DNA of 64,000 nucleotides, from contig NZ_VKKH01000006.1 of assembly GCF_007197995.1 (NCBI RefSeq), forward strand, positions 434,001-498,000. The letters run 5' to 3'. Made by a program: the position numbers and the translations under genes. The notes below the pieces were generated by a model, which saw only the letters and a list, made by a program, of their open reading frames with translations, was not told where the DNA came from and searched no databases. The DNA is from Aliiglaciecola sp. M165 (lineage in GTDB: Bacteria; Pseudomonadota; Gammaproteobacteria; Enterobacterales; Alteromonadaceae). Below are positions 27,965-37,276 of the stretch, one piece after another; position 1 is the first letter of the stretch, and each line of letters opens with the position of its first letter.

Positions 27965-28831
27965 ATGAAATTTGTAGTGTACTGCTGTTTGCTACTTGGC
28001 AGTTTCCTCGTGTATGCACAGGAAAAAGAAACTATCTACTGGCAGACCTTCCATAGCCCACCATCGACTATCCGCATAGGTGACTTTGATGGCTTGGGGT
28101 TTGTCGACATTGCGTTGTCTAAAGTGATCGAAAAATTGCCCCAGTACCATCATGAGATGCAATTGACTACGCTTTCCAGGGCTCTGGAAAATATTAAGCA
28201 ACAGAAAAACACCTGTCATCCGTCTTTGTATGTTACACCAGAGCGTCGAAAAATCGCATATTTCTCACACCCTTCAATCATTTCGCCAGCAAATCGATTG
28301 GTTATGGTTAAAAATCAGCAATTGAAGTTGAATATAGAAGCACCTATCAAGTTGCCGGAGGTGTTAAACAATACGTCACTGAGTGTTGCTGTAGTTCAAG
28401 GCAGGTCCTATGGCACTCAAATTGATCATTCTCTTTTAACCATGCTTGAATCTGACAATAACCGACTTATGAGCATCTCTACAGAACGTCTCGAAACGCT
28501 CTTCAAATTGGTTTCTTCCAGCAAAGTTGATTTGACCTTCTCTTATCCTTTTGAACTCAATTTTTTTAAAAAACGTGCAGAAGTGATATCACAAGAACTT
28601 ATAGGTTTGATGGTTGATGGGGCGGATCAATATGCGCTCGGCAGTATTGGTTGCGCGAAAACGCCATTTGGCAAAAAAGTGATTTCAGAAATCAATGCCG
28701 TACTGTTAGACATCCGACCTACTTTGGACTATTACCATGCAATCACTACATGGTGGGAAGAAGAGCGAGAGCTTGCACAATTCAATGATTTTTTTAACGA
28801 TGTCTTTATTAGCAGCTTTGTCGAAAATTAG
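27965..28831 (+). CDS. Periplasmic solute-binding-like protein
   Basis: The 288-residue protein has a signal peptide (MKFVVYCCLLLGSFLVYAQ). Its body has features of family 3 (amino acid type) periplasmic binding proteins: IGDFDGLGFVDIALS near the N-terminus and the TPERRKIAYFSHP segment typical of that fold. No transporter genes are next to it. Proteins of this kind in Alteromonadales often occur alone, and the ligand is unknown. It follows flhB by 105 bases and ends before a bidirectional terminator. It could be a sensory partner or an orphan binding protein; I cannot tell which. Confidence 0.7.
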   Translation: MKFVVYCCLLLGSFLVYAQEKETIYWQTFHSPPSTIRIGDFDGLGFVDIALSKVIEKLPQYHHEMQLTTLSRALENIKQQKNTCHPSLYVTPERRKIAYFSHPSIISPANRLVMVKNQQLKLNIEAPIKLPEVLNNTSLSVAVVQGRSYGTQIDHSLLTMLESDNNRLMSISTERLETLFKLVSSSKVDLTFSYPFELNFFKKRAEVISQELIGLMVDGADQYALGSIGCAKTPFGKKVISEINAVLLDIRPTLDYYHAITTWWEEERELAQFNDFFNDVFISSFVEN

Positions 28832-28859
28832 TGCAGAGGCCTATTAAATTATGAATAAT

Positions 28860-28890
28860 AAAAAGCCTTATCAAGTTGATAAGGCTTTTT
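28860..28890. terminator. Bidirectional terminator
   Basis: A 13-base perfect stem, AAAAAGCCTTATC / GATAAGGCTTTTT, with a 5-base loop lies between two converging genes. It carries T runs in both directions. Confidence 0.92.
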
Positions 28891-28905
28891 CCAGAAGTAG
28901 GGCGT

Positions 28906-29619
28906 TTAGGCGGAAAACAGCATATTTTGCTTAAGTTTGTACTTCACTTCTTCAATTGATTTGCCTTTGTCACCGACGACAACAACACTTGCGTGACTGG
29001 TGTTGAATGTTTGCCCAGTCATTTTGTCATCCGAAAACTCTTCTTCAAGTTTAAGTTTGTCAGAATGGGGTACGACAAAAACAACATATTTACTGCCATC
29101 AGTATCTTCCATCACCATGTGATAACTTCTGACATTGTCAAAATTGCAGAAATTCGCATAAATAATTTTTCCTAAACGCTGTGTAAACTGCGCGCCTAAG
29201 CTTGCTAACTGGGTATTGACCTTCTCAATGCTGATATCAGCACTGGCTTTCATCGCGTAACCATTACCTTCTTCATAAATGTGCGCCAAAGCATGCTCAC
29301 CTATATACTGGGTGCTTTGTTGTTGCCAGATACCGAAACTTAAACCAAAAGTAAATATCACCGATGCAGCAAGTGCAAGGTGGACCCTTCCGCGTTTTTT
29401 ATTCGCCTTATGGCTTTCAATGGATTGACGCAAAATTAGCCTATGCGCAAGATCTTCAGGCACAGTAACTTTACTAGCCTGAGTGATTGCTGAGTCCAGT
29501 TGTCTAATTTCATCCCAAAATTCCTGCTTACTGGGATCTTCAGCGGCAGCGCTTTTAACTTCCTCTGAATCACAATTAGGTTCTGCGTAAATGGTACGAC
29601 GGAAATTTAAATCATCCAT
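28906..29619 (-). CDS. DUF3379 anti-sigma-like membrane protein
   Basis: The protein has 237 residues from the start I prefer, MDDLNFRRTIYAEP. That ATG follows a GAGG site 9 bases upstream and overlaps the end of the sigma factor gene by 8 bases; an in-frame ATG 21 bases earlier is possible. A single transmembrane segment (about residues 78-95, LAASVIFTFGLSFGIW) separates a cytoplasmic N-terminus from a periplasmic domain. DUF3379 proteins in Alteromonadales and Vibrionales follow an ECF sigma gene and are presumed to hold it at the membrane. The signal sensed is unknown. Confidence 0.8.
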   Translation of the reverse strand: MDDLNFRRTIYAEPNCDSEEVKSAAAEDPSKQEFWDEIRQLDSAITQASKVTVPEDLAHRLILRQSIESHKANKKRGRVHLALAASVIFTFGLSFGIWQQQSTQYIGEHALAHIYEEGNGYAMKASADISIEKVNTQLASLGAQFTQRLGKIIYANFCNFDNVRSYHMVMEDTDGSKYVVFVVPHSDKLKLEEEFSDDKMTGQTFNTSHASVVVVGDKGKSIEEVKYKLKQNMLFSA

Positions 29620-30169
29620 TTTTGTAACCTCGACTGTCATTAGCTTTCTCTAATGCCTCTTTTAATTGGTTGCGTGCTCGGAACAATCTTGTCATCACCG
29701 TATTTTTATTGAGATCTAATTGTTCCGCAATTTCATCTCCACTGTACCCAAAGATTATTTGTAGCATCAGTGGTTCACGGTATTCTTCGCTCAGATTTGC
29801 CATTAGCGCTCTAAGTTCTCGATGTTCTATTTCGGTTTCATTTGATAGTCCATCATCAGCAAGTGCAACATCATCCATGTCAACCAAGTCAAACTGCTTA
29901 CGTTCAAATCGACGTGCATTTTCTCGTCGCAATATGGTAATGAGCCAAGACTTCGCTGCTTTTTCGTCTTTCAACGAATCTAAAGATTTCCAGGCTCTTA
30001 AAAAGGTTTCCTGAACGATATCTTCAGCTATAGCTTTGTCTTTGACTAACCAATATGCGTAACGGTATATGTCACCATGCAACGCGTTTACTAGCGCTTC
30101 ATAGCGTTTTTGTTTACTTGCCATGTCCTCAGAGACCGAGTCATTTGCAGATTGCTTTCGAGAAAACAT
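29612..30169 (-). CDS. ECF-type RNA polymerase sigma factor
   Basis: The 185-residue protein has sigma region 2 (YRYAYWLVKDKAIAEDIVQE, then TFLRAWKSL) and region 4 (LMLQIIFGYSGDEIAEQLDL followed by an RLFRAR helix), with no regions 1 or 3, as in RpoE-like ECF factors. It overlaps the DUF3379 gene, so the two are translated as a pair and probably act as sigma and anti-sigma. Many pairs of this kind autoregulate their own operon; I could not identify a promoter by eye. Confidence 0.9.
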   Translation of the reverse strand: MFSRKQSANDSVSEDMASKQKRYEALVNALHGDIYRYAYWLVKDKAIAEDIVQETFLRAWKSLDSLKDEKAAKSWLITILRRENARRFERKQFDLVDMDDVALADDGLSNETEIEHRELRALMANLSEEYREPLMLQIIFGYSGDEIAEQLDLNKNTVMTRLFRARNQLKEALEKANDSRGYKNG

Positions 30170-30253
30170 AAGACTTTACGTCCTTTTTTTTAACCTTTTG
30201 ATATTTATAACTATTTTTTAAGAGAAATTCATTTAAAAAAGTCATCATTCAAA

Positions 30254-30282
30254 TTAAAAAAAGTCCGGCAATAGCCGGACTC
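30254..30282 (-). terminator. Terminator of the DUF885 gene
   Basis: GTCCGGC / GCCGGAC with a 4-base loop at 30263-30280 is followed, on the minus strand, by a run of seven T residues. It lies about 30 bases after the stop of the peptidase-like gene. Confidence 0.9.
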
Positions 30283-30310
30283 TTTAAATCTTTATTATTT
30301 TAGAAACAGA

Positions 30311-32161
30311 TTATTTTTGGCTTTCTACCCAAGACTTTATCTTGTTTTCCAATATATTCAAAGGTACAGGCCCATCTTTTAATATTTCATCGTGGAATCC
30401 ACGTATATCAAATTTTTCACCTAGTTCCTGCATTGCGTTTTCACGCAACTCCATGATCTTGAGTTTACCAATCATATAGGCGGTTGCTTGTCCCGGCATG
30501 GCAATGTAGCGTTCAATAGCTTTCACGGCATCATTTTGTGGATTAGGTGTATTTTCCACAAGGTATTCAATCGCTTTTTCACGGCTCCACTGTTTTGCGT
30601 GGATCCCGGTATCGACCACTAGTCGACAGGCTCGCCAAAGTTCCATTGCTAAACGTCCAAAGTCAGAATAGGGATCTCTATAAAAACCCATGTCCTTGGC
30701 AAGCTCTTCAGTATATAAACCCCAACCTTCGGTGTAAGCTGTAAATGAAACATACTTCTGAAATTCAGGGATCCCTTCAAGCTCTTGGGCAATAGCGCGT
30801 TGCATGTGATGACCTGGAATGCCTTCATGGTAGGCTAAAGCCTCCATTTGGTAAATAGGCATATCCTTCATATTATACAAATTTGCGTAGTAGCGACCCG
30901 GACGCGAGCCATCTTTTGATGGGCTTTGATAAAACGCTTTTCCCGCCGATTTTTCTCTAAAGGCCTCAACCCGTTTTACTTCCATTCTAGCTTTGGGGAC
31001 TAAGCCAAAGTAAAGCGGGATTTGCGCTTCCATTTCATCGATGAAGGCTTTGGCTTCATTCATGTAACGCTCTCTACCTTCGTCGGTGCTGGGATAATAA
31101 AATTGCTCACTGGTGCGCATAAATTCAAAGAATTCTTGCAAGGTGCCCTCAAAGCTCACCTGCGTCATAATATCTTGCATTGCTTTATGAATACGATCGA
31201 CATTTTCAAGTCCAATATTATGCACTTCTTCAGCATCAAGATCCGTTGTGGTAAACCAGTTCAACCTGTTGTCGTACCATTTTTCACCATCAGGTAAACG
31301 CCAAACCCCATCACCTTCCGGAGACAATTCTCTTTGTAAGACTAATTCTGCTATGAGTGCTTGATAGGCGGGAAGAACTGATTCTTGCAATGCAGTACGT
31401 GCGTTAGCGATTAGTCCTGATTTTTCTGCGTTGGATATGTCTAGGTTATCGACTTTAGATTGGAAGTCTTTCCAGATTGTCGAGTCTTCTGCCGACTCCA
31501 AAAACGGATTTCCGCTTATCACATTTTGCGACGCTTGGATCATTTGATCATAGGACCATTTAGGCGGGTAAACACCAAGTTCTTGGCGTTTTTTCAGTTG
31601 CTCAATTACTTGGCTAAATAGTGGCTGAACTCCTTGCAAACGTGAAATATAATCTTCAGCATCTTTTACACTTTCAACACGATGGATATTGATTAGAAAG
31701 CTGGGAACCGTTGTGTGAAAAGCTCTAAATTGATGCATGATGTAAGTGTGATAACGGTATTCATCGTTTGCGATTCTGCGTTGCAAATCGACTTTCGCAA
31801 TCTCTAGACTTAACTTTTCTTGATCATCAAGTTGGGTTTGGTCAAAACCTTGCAAATCTTCAAGACGCTGACGTCTGATTTGTGCCATTTCATCTTGAAA
31901 AGTGAGCGTAAGATCATCCCATTTGTCGTAGTCCCATTTATAGCCTAAATAACTTTGGCTCATAGGCGAACGCTTTAAATCATCTTCAAACATCGTTGCA
32001 AAATATGCAGCCAATCGCTCTGACTCGTTGAGGCTTTGTGTTGCCTCAGCACTTTTTTGGGCGGCTGTGACTGTCGATTGGGCTGGCGCTTCAGGCTTTG
32101 AACATCCTGCTAGAGCGAATGCCAAGAGACTAATGGGGAAGAGCGTTTTCAAAGTTTTCAT
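30311..32161 (-). CDS. DUF885 family lipoprotein (putative metallopeptidase)
   Basis: The 616-residue protein has a lipoprotein signal with a lipobox (LAGC, Cys20). It carries the DUF885 signature YHEGIPGHHMQ (about residues 443-453), which resembles an HExxH-like metal site. DUF885 proteins are predicted zinc peptidases of the outer membrane or periplasm; activity has been shown for few of them. The gene stands alone on the minus strand, between batD and a terminator. The substrate is unknown. Confidence 0.85.
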   Translation of the reverse strand: MKTLKTLFPISLLAFALAGCSKPEAPAQSTVTAAQKSAEATQSLNESERLAAYFATMFEDDLKRSPMSQSYLGYKWDYDKWDDLTLTFQDEMAQIRRQRLEDLQGFDQTQLDDQEKLSLEIAKVDLQRRIANDEYRYHTYIMHQFRAFHTTVPSFLINIHRVESVKDAEDYISRLQGVQPLFSQVIEQLKKRQELGVYPPKWSYDQMIQASQNVISGNPFLESAEDSTIWKDFQSKVDNLDISNAEKSGLIANARTALQESVLPAYQALIAELVLQRELSPEGDGVWRLPDGEKWYDNRLNWFTTTDLDAEEVHNIGLENVDRIHKAMQDIMTQVSFEGTLQEFFEFMRTSEQFYYPSTDEGRERYMNEAKAFIDEMEAQIPLYFGLVPKARMEVKRVEAFREKSAGKAFYQSPSKDGSRPGRYYANLYNMKDMPIYQMEALAYHEGIPGHHMQRAIAQELEGIPEFQKYVSFTAYTEGWGLYTEELAKDMGFYRDPYSDFGRLAMELWRACRLVVDTGIHAKQWSREKAIEYLVENTPNPQNDAVKAIERYIAMPGQATAYMIGKLKIMELRENAMQELGEKFDIRGFHDEILKDGPVPLNILENKIKSWVESQK

Positions 32162-32197
32162 GTATTAATGCGTCCTGTCTAAGTGCACCACTTACTG

Positions 32198-33916
32198 CTA
32201 ATTATAGAGCGGTTGGAGAGCGCTTTTATTATGAGTTGAATTTAAATAGTCATTTCTTATTCGACTAATCACCTGCTTTAGCTTATCACTTTTCCATTGA
32301 ATGTCATCTCGTGCATACTGGCTTGCCATCATCAAGCTTATTTGTTCATCAAGCTCAGGTGAATTAAGAATAGATTGCAGTGTAGATAAGTCTGCATTCC
32401 TATTATCCAATAACTCCGCCAGCCAAAACTGCAGCCCTTGATATGTCTGGCTGACATTTTGATTTTTAATATGAATGAGTAGTTGCCTCCATGCTTCTTT
32501 TTCATTGGCATTGTTATTGATAGCGTCGATGTTGTCTACCGGCTTTTTCATCGATGTAAACCACCAAAACATCAAAGTAACCATCCATAATACAAGCAAT
32601 ATCCAACTGCTGAAGCTCCAATAGCTGTTGGATAGCGGTGCAGCGTGAGTTTGTGGCTGTTCAGTAAACGATGTATCCAATGTATTGATCTCTGTTGACT
32701 GAATTTGCGGTGTAGTCGTTGGTGGTTGAATCTGGCCGTTAATCTGACCTGGCAACACATTAATGCTTTGCGGAGGAATTTCAGCGTATTCAATTTGATT
32801 GTTTTGCAGGTTAAACCATGGAACCCTTACAGGAGGTAACACAAATTGGCCTTCGCGATTTGGGATCAAAGCGATATTTTCAACTCGTTGCGCAATGATA
32901 TTGCCGTCTCTGGCAACACTCGTGGTGGCCGGCTGGTCGGGATACACTTTAAACCCTGGTGGGTAGTCGCCAGTGATTTCGGGTAATTGTTCTTGAGCGA
33001 CGCCTAATGCAGACAAGGTAATTGTTCTGGTAATCGGCTCACCGACTCTAATTTGATCAAGCGCAGGTTGCCATTCTTCGTTCAATTGAACAAACTCACT
33101 GGGTAGCCACTGCTGGGTAAATGAACCAGGAATAGGTTGCACGTTTAGTTCTATGTCTGGTGCAACACGATTGATTGGGCGAGTGCGATTAAAATAACTA
33201 AAGCTTGTCCGATTACGAGAAACAATCTCTCCTTCGAACATGGGTCCTTTTATCGTTGTTAAACCACTCGATTGTGGAATGATGGCATAACTTCTTTCAA
33301 TAATTCGATAACGTTGACCATCAATGATATCGGAGTACTCATTGTCTTTACCCAACGAGCGAATTTCCGCGTTAGTGACCGTTGGCTCCGGCAAGCTCCC
33401 TCTTTGCAATTCGGCGCCCAGGTGGATTTTAACCGTATATTTTACGACTTGCTGCACGTAAGGAACACTGTCGTCTACCTGTGCGGTGACAAAAGCTTCT
33501 CTGGCTTGACCCGGTCCTGCTGAGGAGGCGGGAATTACCCTAAGCGGAATAGGTTGGGTTGTTTTTCCCCCAACATTAAACGCGGGTAAAACAAAGGATC
33601 CTTCTTTTCTTGGGATAAGGATGGTTGTCCATGTGGTGGAACGGGTCGTGTCAAAGTTTACCACCCGTGTTTGTGTGCTCACTGACGTTCTACCTACAAC
33701 AAAATCATCATCGAGGATCGAAGGGTCAAATTCGTCCCCTCTGGCACTTCCTGTCGCCACTACGGTCAATACAATTGACTCATCTGCCATCGCAGGGTTT
33801 TTATCAATTGAAGCCGCAACCGATTCTACCGCCGCGCGCGTTGCAAATGCAGCAGACATTAAAATAGCGATAATAAGTAACGACCAATACGACGATTTAA
33901 GCTTCGTAAATCTCAT
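32198..33916 (-). CDS. batD: BatD-like protein (oxygen-tolerance family)
   Basis: The 572-residue protein starts MRFTKLKSSY with a signal peptide. Repeated beta-rich BatD domains fill the periplasmic part, and a transmembrane segment lies near residues 434-452 (SFSSWILLVLWMVTLMFWW). The ATG at 33916 shares one base with the upstream TAA stop and has a GGAG site; a TTG two codons earlier is unlikely. BatD is thought to work with BatA and BatB in an envelope complex driven by MoxR; the client is unknown. It is the last gene of the cluster. Confidence 0.85.
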   Translation of the reverse strand: MRFTKLKSSYWSLLIIAILMSAAFATRAAVESVAASIDKNPAMADESIVLTVVATGSARGDEFDPSILDDDFVVGRTSVSTQTRVVNFDTTRSTTWTTILIPRKEGSFVLPAFNVGGKTTQPIPLRVIPASSAGPGQAREAFVTAQVDDSVPYVQQVVKYTVKIHLGAELQRGSLPEPTVTNAEIRSLGKDNEYSDIIDGQRYRIIERSYAIIPQSSGLTTIKGPMFEGEIVSRNRTSFSYFNRTRPINRVAPDIELNVQPIPGSFTQQWLPSEFVQLNEEWQPALDQIRVGEPITRTITLSALGVAQEQLPEITGDYPPGFKVYPDQPATTSVARDGNIIAQRVENIALIPNREGQFVLPPVRVPWFNLQNNQIEYAEIPPQSINVLPGQINGQIQPPTTTPQIQSTEINTLDTSFTEQPQTHAAPLSNSYWSFSSWILLVLWMVTLMFWWFTSMKKPVDNIDAINNNANEKEAWRQLLIHIKNQNVSQTYQGLQFWLAELLDNRNADLSTLQSILNSPELDEQISLMMASQYARDDIQWKSDKLKQVISRIRNDYLNSTHNKSALQPLYN

Positions 33917-35778
33917 TACCAACTCCTTCTTGTTCTATTTGGTAAGCGTTCTTGGCGGCGCTGTTGGTTTTCTAACATCATTTTGCGTTTCAATAAAAAT
34001 GCTGGGTCGTCAGGCACACGATTTAACAAATTTTGCATTCTTTGCATTTGTTCTCGCTCTTCATCTGTCAACGGCTGTTCAGACTGCTGGGCGGTCTCGC
34101 TTTGCTGTTCGTTTTGCTGCTCAGGCTCAGCCTGGTTTTGTTGTTCTTCAGCTGATTCTTCTTGCTCTTCATTTTGCTGTTCAGAGTTTTGTGAAGGGCT
34201 TTGTTGTTCTTGTTGTTCAGATTCTTGCTCATTTTTTGATTGCGTTTGGTCATTTTGCTCTTGACTGTCGCTTTGTTGTTGTTGGTTTTGATCAGATTGG
34301 GATTGATCTTGTTGATCCTGAGATTCAGACGATTGCTCCTGAGACTCCTGATCTTGCGACTGTTGATCTTGAGATTGCTGATCTTGTTGTTGCTCCTGTT
34401 CCTCTAGAAGCTTTTCAAGTAAGGCTTTATTCTGCTTTGCGTCTTCGTGGTCGGGCTGTTCATTTAACACCGCATCGTATGCTTCTATGGCTTTTTGCAG
34501 TTCTCCTAATTTTGCCAATGCGTTCCCTGAATTGTAGAGGCCTTCGAAACCGTCCACTTTTGCAAAATGTTGCAAGGCCGCTTCGTAATCTCCATTTCTG
34601 TACAATGCCGACCCTTTCCACATTGGATCGTTGAACTGTTCCGCAGCTTGCGAATAATCACCTTTGGCAAAGGTTTCACTGCCTTTCTGGTCATCATTTT
34701 TGAACCAGTTTTGCCATTGAAAGGCATACGCAGGCTGAGGTGTCATAAGTCCACTACCTAACACTATGCAAACGATAAACATGTATCCACGTCGGAAGCT
34801 AAATGCAGCGATAGGCAGCAGCAACAACAGCAAGTATGGACCTGCTTCCTTCCATTGATCACCAAATTTATCTTCCTGTGTGTCATCCTGAGTCGTTTCT
34901 GAGCTCGTTAGGCTCTGGTCTACTAAATACTCGATATCGGTATCATTTGAACGAATTCTGACAAATCTACCCCCACTTCGCGCCGCAAGTCCGGACAATT
35001 TTGTTTCATCCATTTTGGGTATTACAATTGCGCCGCTGGCATCTTTTAAAAAGTCTCCGTCTACCAGCTGTATTGGCGCTCCATCTGCGGTGCCAACACC
35101 CAGAATTGAAATGCGATAGGGCGATTTGGAAATAAATTCATTGAGCTCTGCCAATTGAGACATTTCCACACCATCGGTGATCCAAAAAATGTCCCCCTCA
35201 AAATACCCCGCATTTTTGAGAAGGTCCGTGGCACTTTTCAGACCCAAATAGGGTTCACTTCCTGCCACGGGCATAATTTCTGGTGAAAGGCTCGGTAAAA
35301 GTGTGGTCAAGTTTTGTGAATCTGAGCTCAAAGGACTGATCGTAAACGCATCCCCGGCATAAGCGACCAGGCCTACATCTCCTTCATCGATTTGTTGTAT
35401 AAGATCGATGCCTTTGAATTTTGCTCGGGTCAGCCTGTCAGGTTTAATATCCGTTGCACGCATTGACAATGACATATCGATCAATACAACTTTCCCGGTA
35501 TTTAATTGGTACACGGGTTGTGGCAGTTGCTCCCACGTGGGCCCAGCGAGAGCCGTGACAGCTACAAACCATCCTAAAGCTAATAAGAATAAAGGTGGCC
35601 GTTTGCCCTTTTGTATTTTACTAGTAACAAGATGTTTATACAGGTGGCCTGCCAAAACCCCTTGCCAGCCTGATTGAGATAAATGCATTTTTCGCAGCGC
35701 AAAATATAAAACCAATAGTGGGATTAGGGCTAAAAACCACTCAGGGCGAAGAAAATGAAATTGACTAAAATCTATCAA
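33916..35778 (-). CDS. BatB/BatC fusion: VWA domain plus TPR and Gln-rich tail
   Basis: This 620-residue protein joins what are two proteins in many bacteria. Residues 1-330 are BatB-like: two N-terminal membrane helices, a von Willebrand A domain with a MIDAS (DMSLS) and a C-terminal membrane helix. Residues 350-450 hold TPR-like repeats (YNSGNALAKLGELQKAIEAY) as in BatC. From about residue 455 to 600 the chain is nearly all Gln, Ser, Glu and Asp, in short repeats such as QDQQSQ. The 5' end overlaps batA by 4 bases. The fusion fixes a 1:1 ratio of the two parts. Confidence 0.88.
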   Translation of the reverse strand: MIDFSQFHFLRPEWFLALIPLLVLYFALRKMHLSQSGWQGVLAGHLYKHLVTSKIQKGKRPPLFLLALGWFVAVTALAGPTWEQLPQPVYQLNTGKVVLIDMSLSMRATDIKPDRLTRAKFKGIDLIQQIDEGDVGLVAYAGDAFTISPLSSDSQNLTTLLPSLSPEIMPVAGSEPYLGLKSATDLLKNAGYFEGDIFWITDGVEMSQLAELNEFISKSPYRISILGVGTADGAPIQLVDGDFLKDASGAIVIPKMDETKLSGLAARSGGRFVRIRSNDTDIEYLVDQSLTSSETTQDDTQEDKFGDQWKEAGPYLLLLLLPIAAFSFRRGYMFIVCIVLGSGLMTPQPAYAFQWQNWFKNDDQKGSETFAKGDYSQAAEQFNDPMWKGSALYRNGDYEAALQHFAKVDGFEGLYNSGNALAKLGELQKAIEAYDAVLNEQPDHEDAKQNKALLEKLLEEQEQQQDQQSQDQQSQDQESQEQSSESQDQQDQSQSDQNQQQQSDSQEQNDQTQSKNEQESEQQEQQSPSQNSEQQNEEQEESAEEQQNQAEPEQQNEQQSETAQQSEQPLTDEEREQMQRMQNLLNRVPDDPAFLLKRKMMLENQQRRQERLPNRTRRSW

Positions 35779-36779
35779 CTGATCCGCTCCCTAAATTGTG
35801 TGTTTAGCCTGTTCATTATTGGCAGAAGTGCCAATAAAACGGTCAAAATCAATGCGGCACATAGTGGATAAAAGTATAAGGCTTGTTGCGGTCGCATTTG
35901 GCGACTCTCTCCTTCAATCGGCTCTAACGCATCTAAAATACTGTAAATTTGTTGCAATGATTGGGTGTCTTTGGCGCGAAAATACTGTCCACCAGTGCTT
36001 TGCGCTAACTGCGAAAGCATATCCTCATCAAGATCACGCGAGGGGTTGGTGCGACGAGTCCCAAAGAATCCTTGGGTCACCATAGATTCGGCACCCACGC
36101 CAATGGTATATACTTTTACGTCGTTATTGATGGCGAGTTCGTTAGCTTGTTCAGGCGTGATATTACCTGCGGTGTTTTGCCCATCCGTTAACAATATGAG
36201 TACTTTGTTGGACTCTTCTTTATTAGAAAATCGCTTTATAGACAAGCCAATGGCATCGCCGATAGCGGTTTGCTCACCGACCAATCCAATCTGACTCTCT
36301 TTAAGTAGTTGCTCAACTGTATCTCTGTCGTAGGTAAGTGGAGCCTGCAAGTAGGCCGTATCTGCAAAGAGAATTAGACCCAAACGATCACCCACGCGGC
36401 GGGCAATAAAATCGCTAAGCACATATTTAATCATCAGAAGACGATTAACCTGACGACCATTTACCACCATGTCCTCTTGATTCATACTTCCAGAAAGATC
36501 GACTGCTAGCATTAAATCTCGTCCTTGTGTGGGTATATTTACAGGTTCTCCCAGCCATTGGGGTCGCGCCGCTGCGAGTACCAGGCAAAACCACGCAATA
36601 ACCGCCAGCGCCTTTTTAAGCCGACTTGATCCTTGTTCAATAGAAGACTGTTGTAACCCCTGGGTAAGTGCAGGAACACGTAATGCAGCACTTTGCGCTT
36701 TTTTATGTTTAGGTAATAACAACGCTAAAAAAGGTAGGGGAGTCAAGAACAACACCCACCACCAGGTTAATTCAAACAT
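35775..36779 (-). CDS. batA: BatA-like von Willebrand A membrane protein
   Basis: The 334-residue protein starts MFELTWWWVL with two N-terminal hydrophobic segments. A VWA domain with intact MIDAS (DLSGSMNQEDM, then TDGQN) follows, and then a C-terminal transmembrane helix (LYFYPLCAALILTVLLALL). A GAGGAGG site 9 bases before ATG at 36779 supports this start over an in-frame TTG at 36797. The start overlaps the DUF4381 stop by 8 bases and the stop overlaps batB/C by 4. Confidence 0.88.
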   Translation of the reverse strand: MFELTWWWVLFLTPLPFLALLLPKHKKAQSAALRVPALTQGLQQSSIEQGSSRLKKALAVIAWFCLVLAAARPQWLGEPVNIPTQGRDLMLAVDLSGSMNQEDMVVNGRQVNRLLMIKYVLSDFIARRVGDRLGLILFADTAYLQAPLTYDRDTVEQLLKESQIGLVGEQTAIGDAIGLSIKRFSNKEESNKVLILLTDGQNTAGNITPEQANELAINNDVKVYTIGVGAESMVTQGFFGTRRTNPSRDLDEDMLSQLAQSTGGQYFRAKDTQSLQQIYSILDALEPIEGESRQMRPQQALYFYPLCAALILTVLLALLPIMNRLNTQFRERIS

Positions 36780-37275
36780 GCGACTTTGCCTCCTCAATTT
36801 TAGCAGGGGAGGGTGGCAACGCGTGTTTTAACCAAACAATAACGATCGTTTTAGCATCATTCGGTGAGGTGAGAAGCTCAGCAGACGGCTGGCGATACAT
36901 CTGTTCTTGTAGCTCACTAAATGCCGATTCAAATGCATTTTTGCGCTTATCACCGAGCATACTTGCTAAGAATGCGCGCCAACTGTCTCCGTAAAGGGCA
37001 GCGACGCTCTCATGTCCGAAGTAACCAATACAAGTGCGCTTAAGAAGGGCATTGAGCTCGTTGAAATAATCAGGGTTCGTTTGGTCCATTCCGTCTAGTT
37101 CGCGCAGTGCCGAATTGCGTATTTTTCGCAATTTTTTGCAGCGCCATAAGGTAAAGCTGATGGCTAAAATACTCAGCAACGTCAAGCCTAGTAGCGCCCA
37201 CCATCCCCATGCAAGCGGCCAAAGACCAACTTCTTCAGGTACGTGTATATCCTGTAATTGGGCTAGCGGATCCAT
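36772..37275 (-). CDS. DUF4381 membrane protein
   Basis: The 167-residue protein has one transmembrane helix near residues 20-42 (WPLAWGWWALLGLTLLSILA) and a helical cytoplasmic part. DUF4381 genes lie between DUF58 and batA genes in many Proteobacteria, as here, and probably help assemble the VWA complex. The end overlaps the batA start by 8 bases, and one base separates it from DUF58. Confidence 0.85.
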   Translation of the reverse strand: MDPLAQLQDIHVPEEVGLWPLAWGWWALLGLTLLSILAISFTLWRCKKLRKIRNSALRELDGMDQTNPDYFNELNALLKRTCIGYFGHESVAALYGDSWRAFLASMLGDKRKNAFESAFSELQEQMYRQPSAELLTSPNDAKTIVIVWLKHALPPSPAKIEEAKSHV

Positions 37276-37276
37276 G

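Noticed and set aside
34060-34420. Short-period repeats that might suggest a CRISPR or tandem array
   Set aside because: They are irregular Gln/Ser/Glu codon repeats within batB/C, with no constant repeat and unique spacer pattern.
33621-34634. 337-codon open frame on the plus strand
   Set aside because: It is antisense to batD and batB/C; the long frame is a by-product of the Gln/Ser-rich codons on the other strand, and it has no ribosome site or domain.
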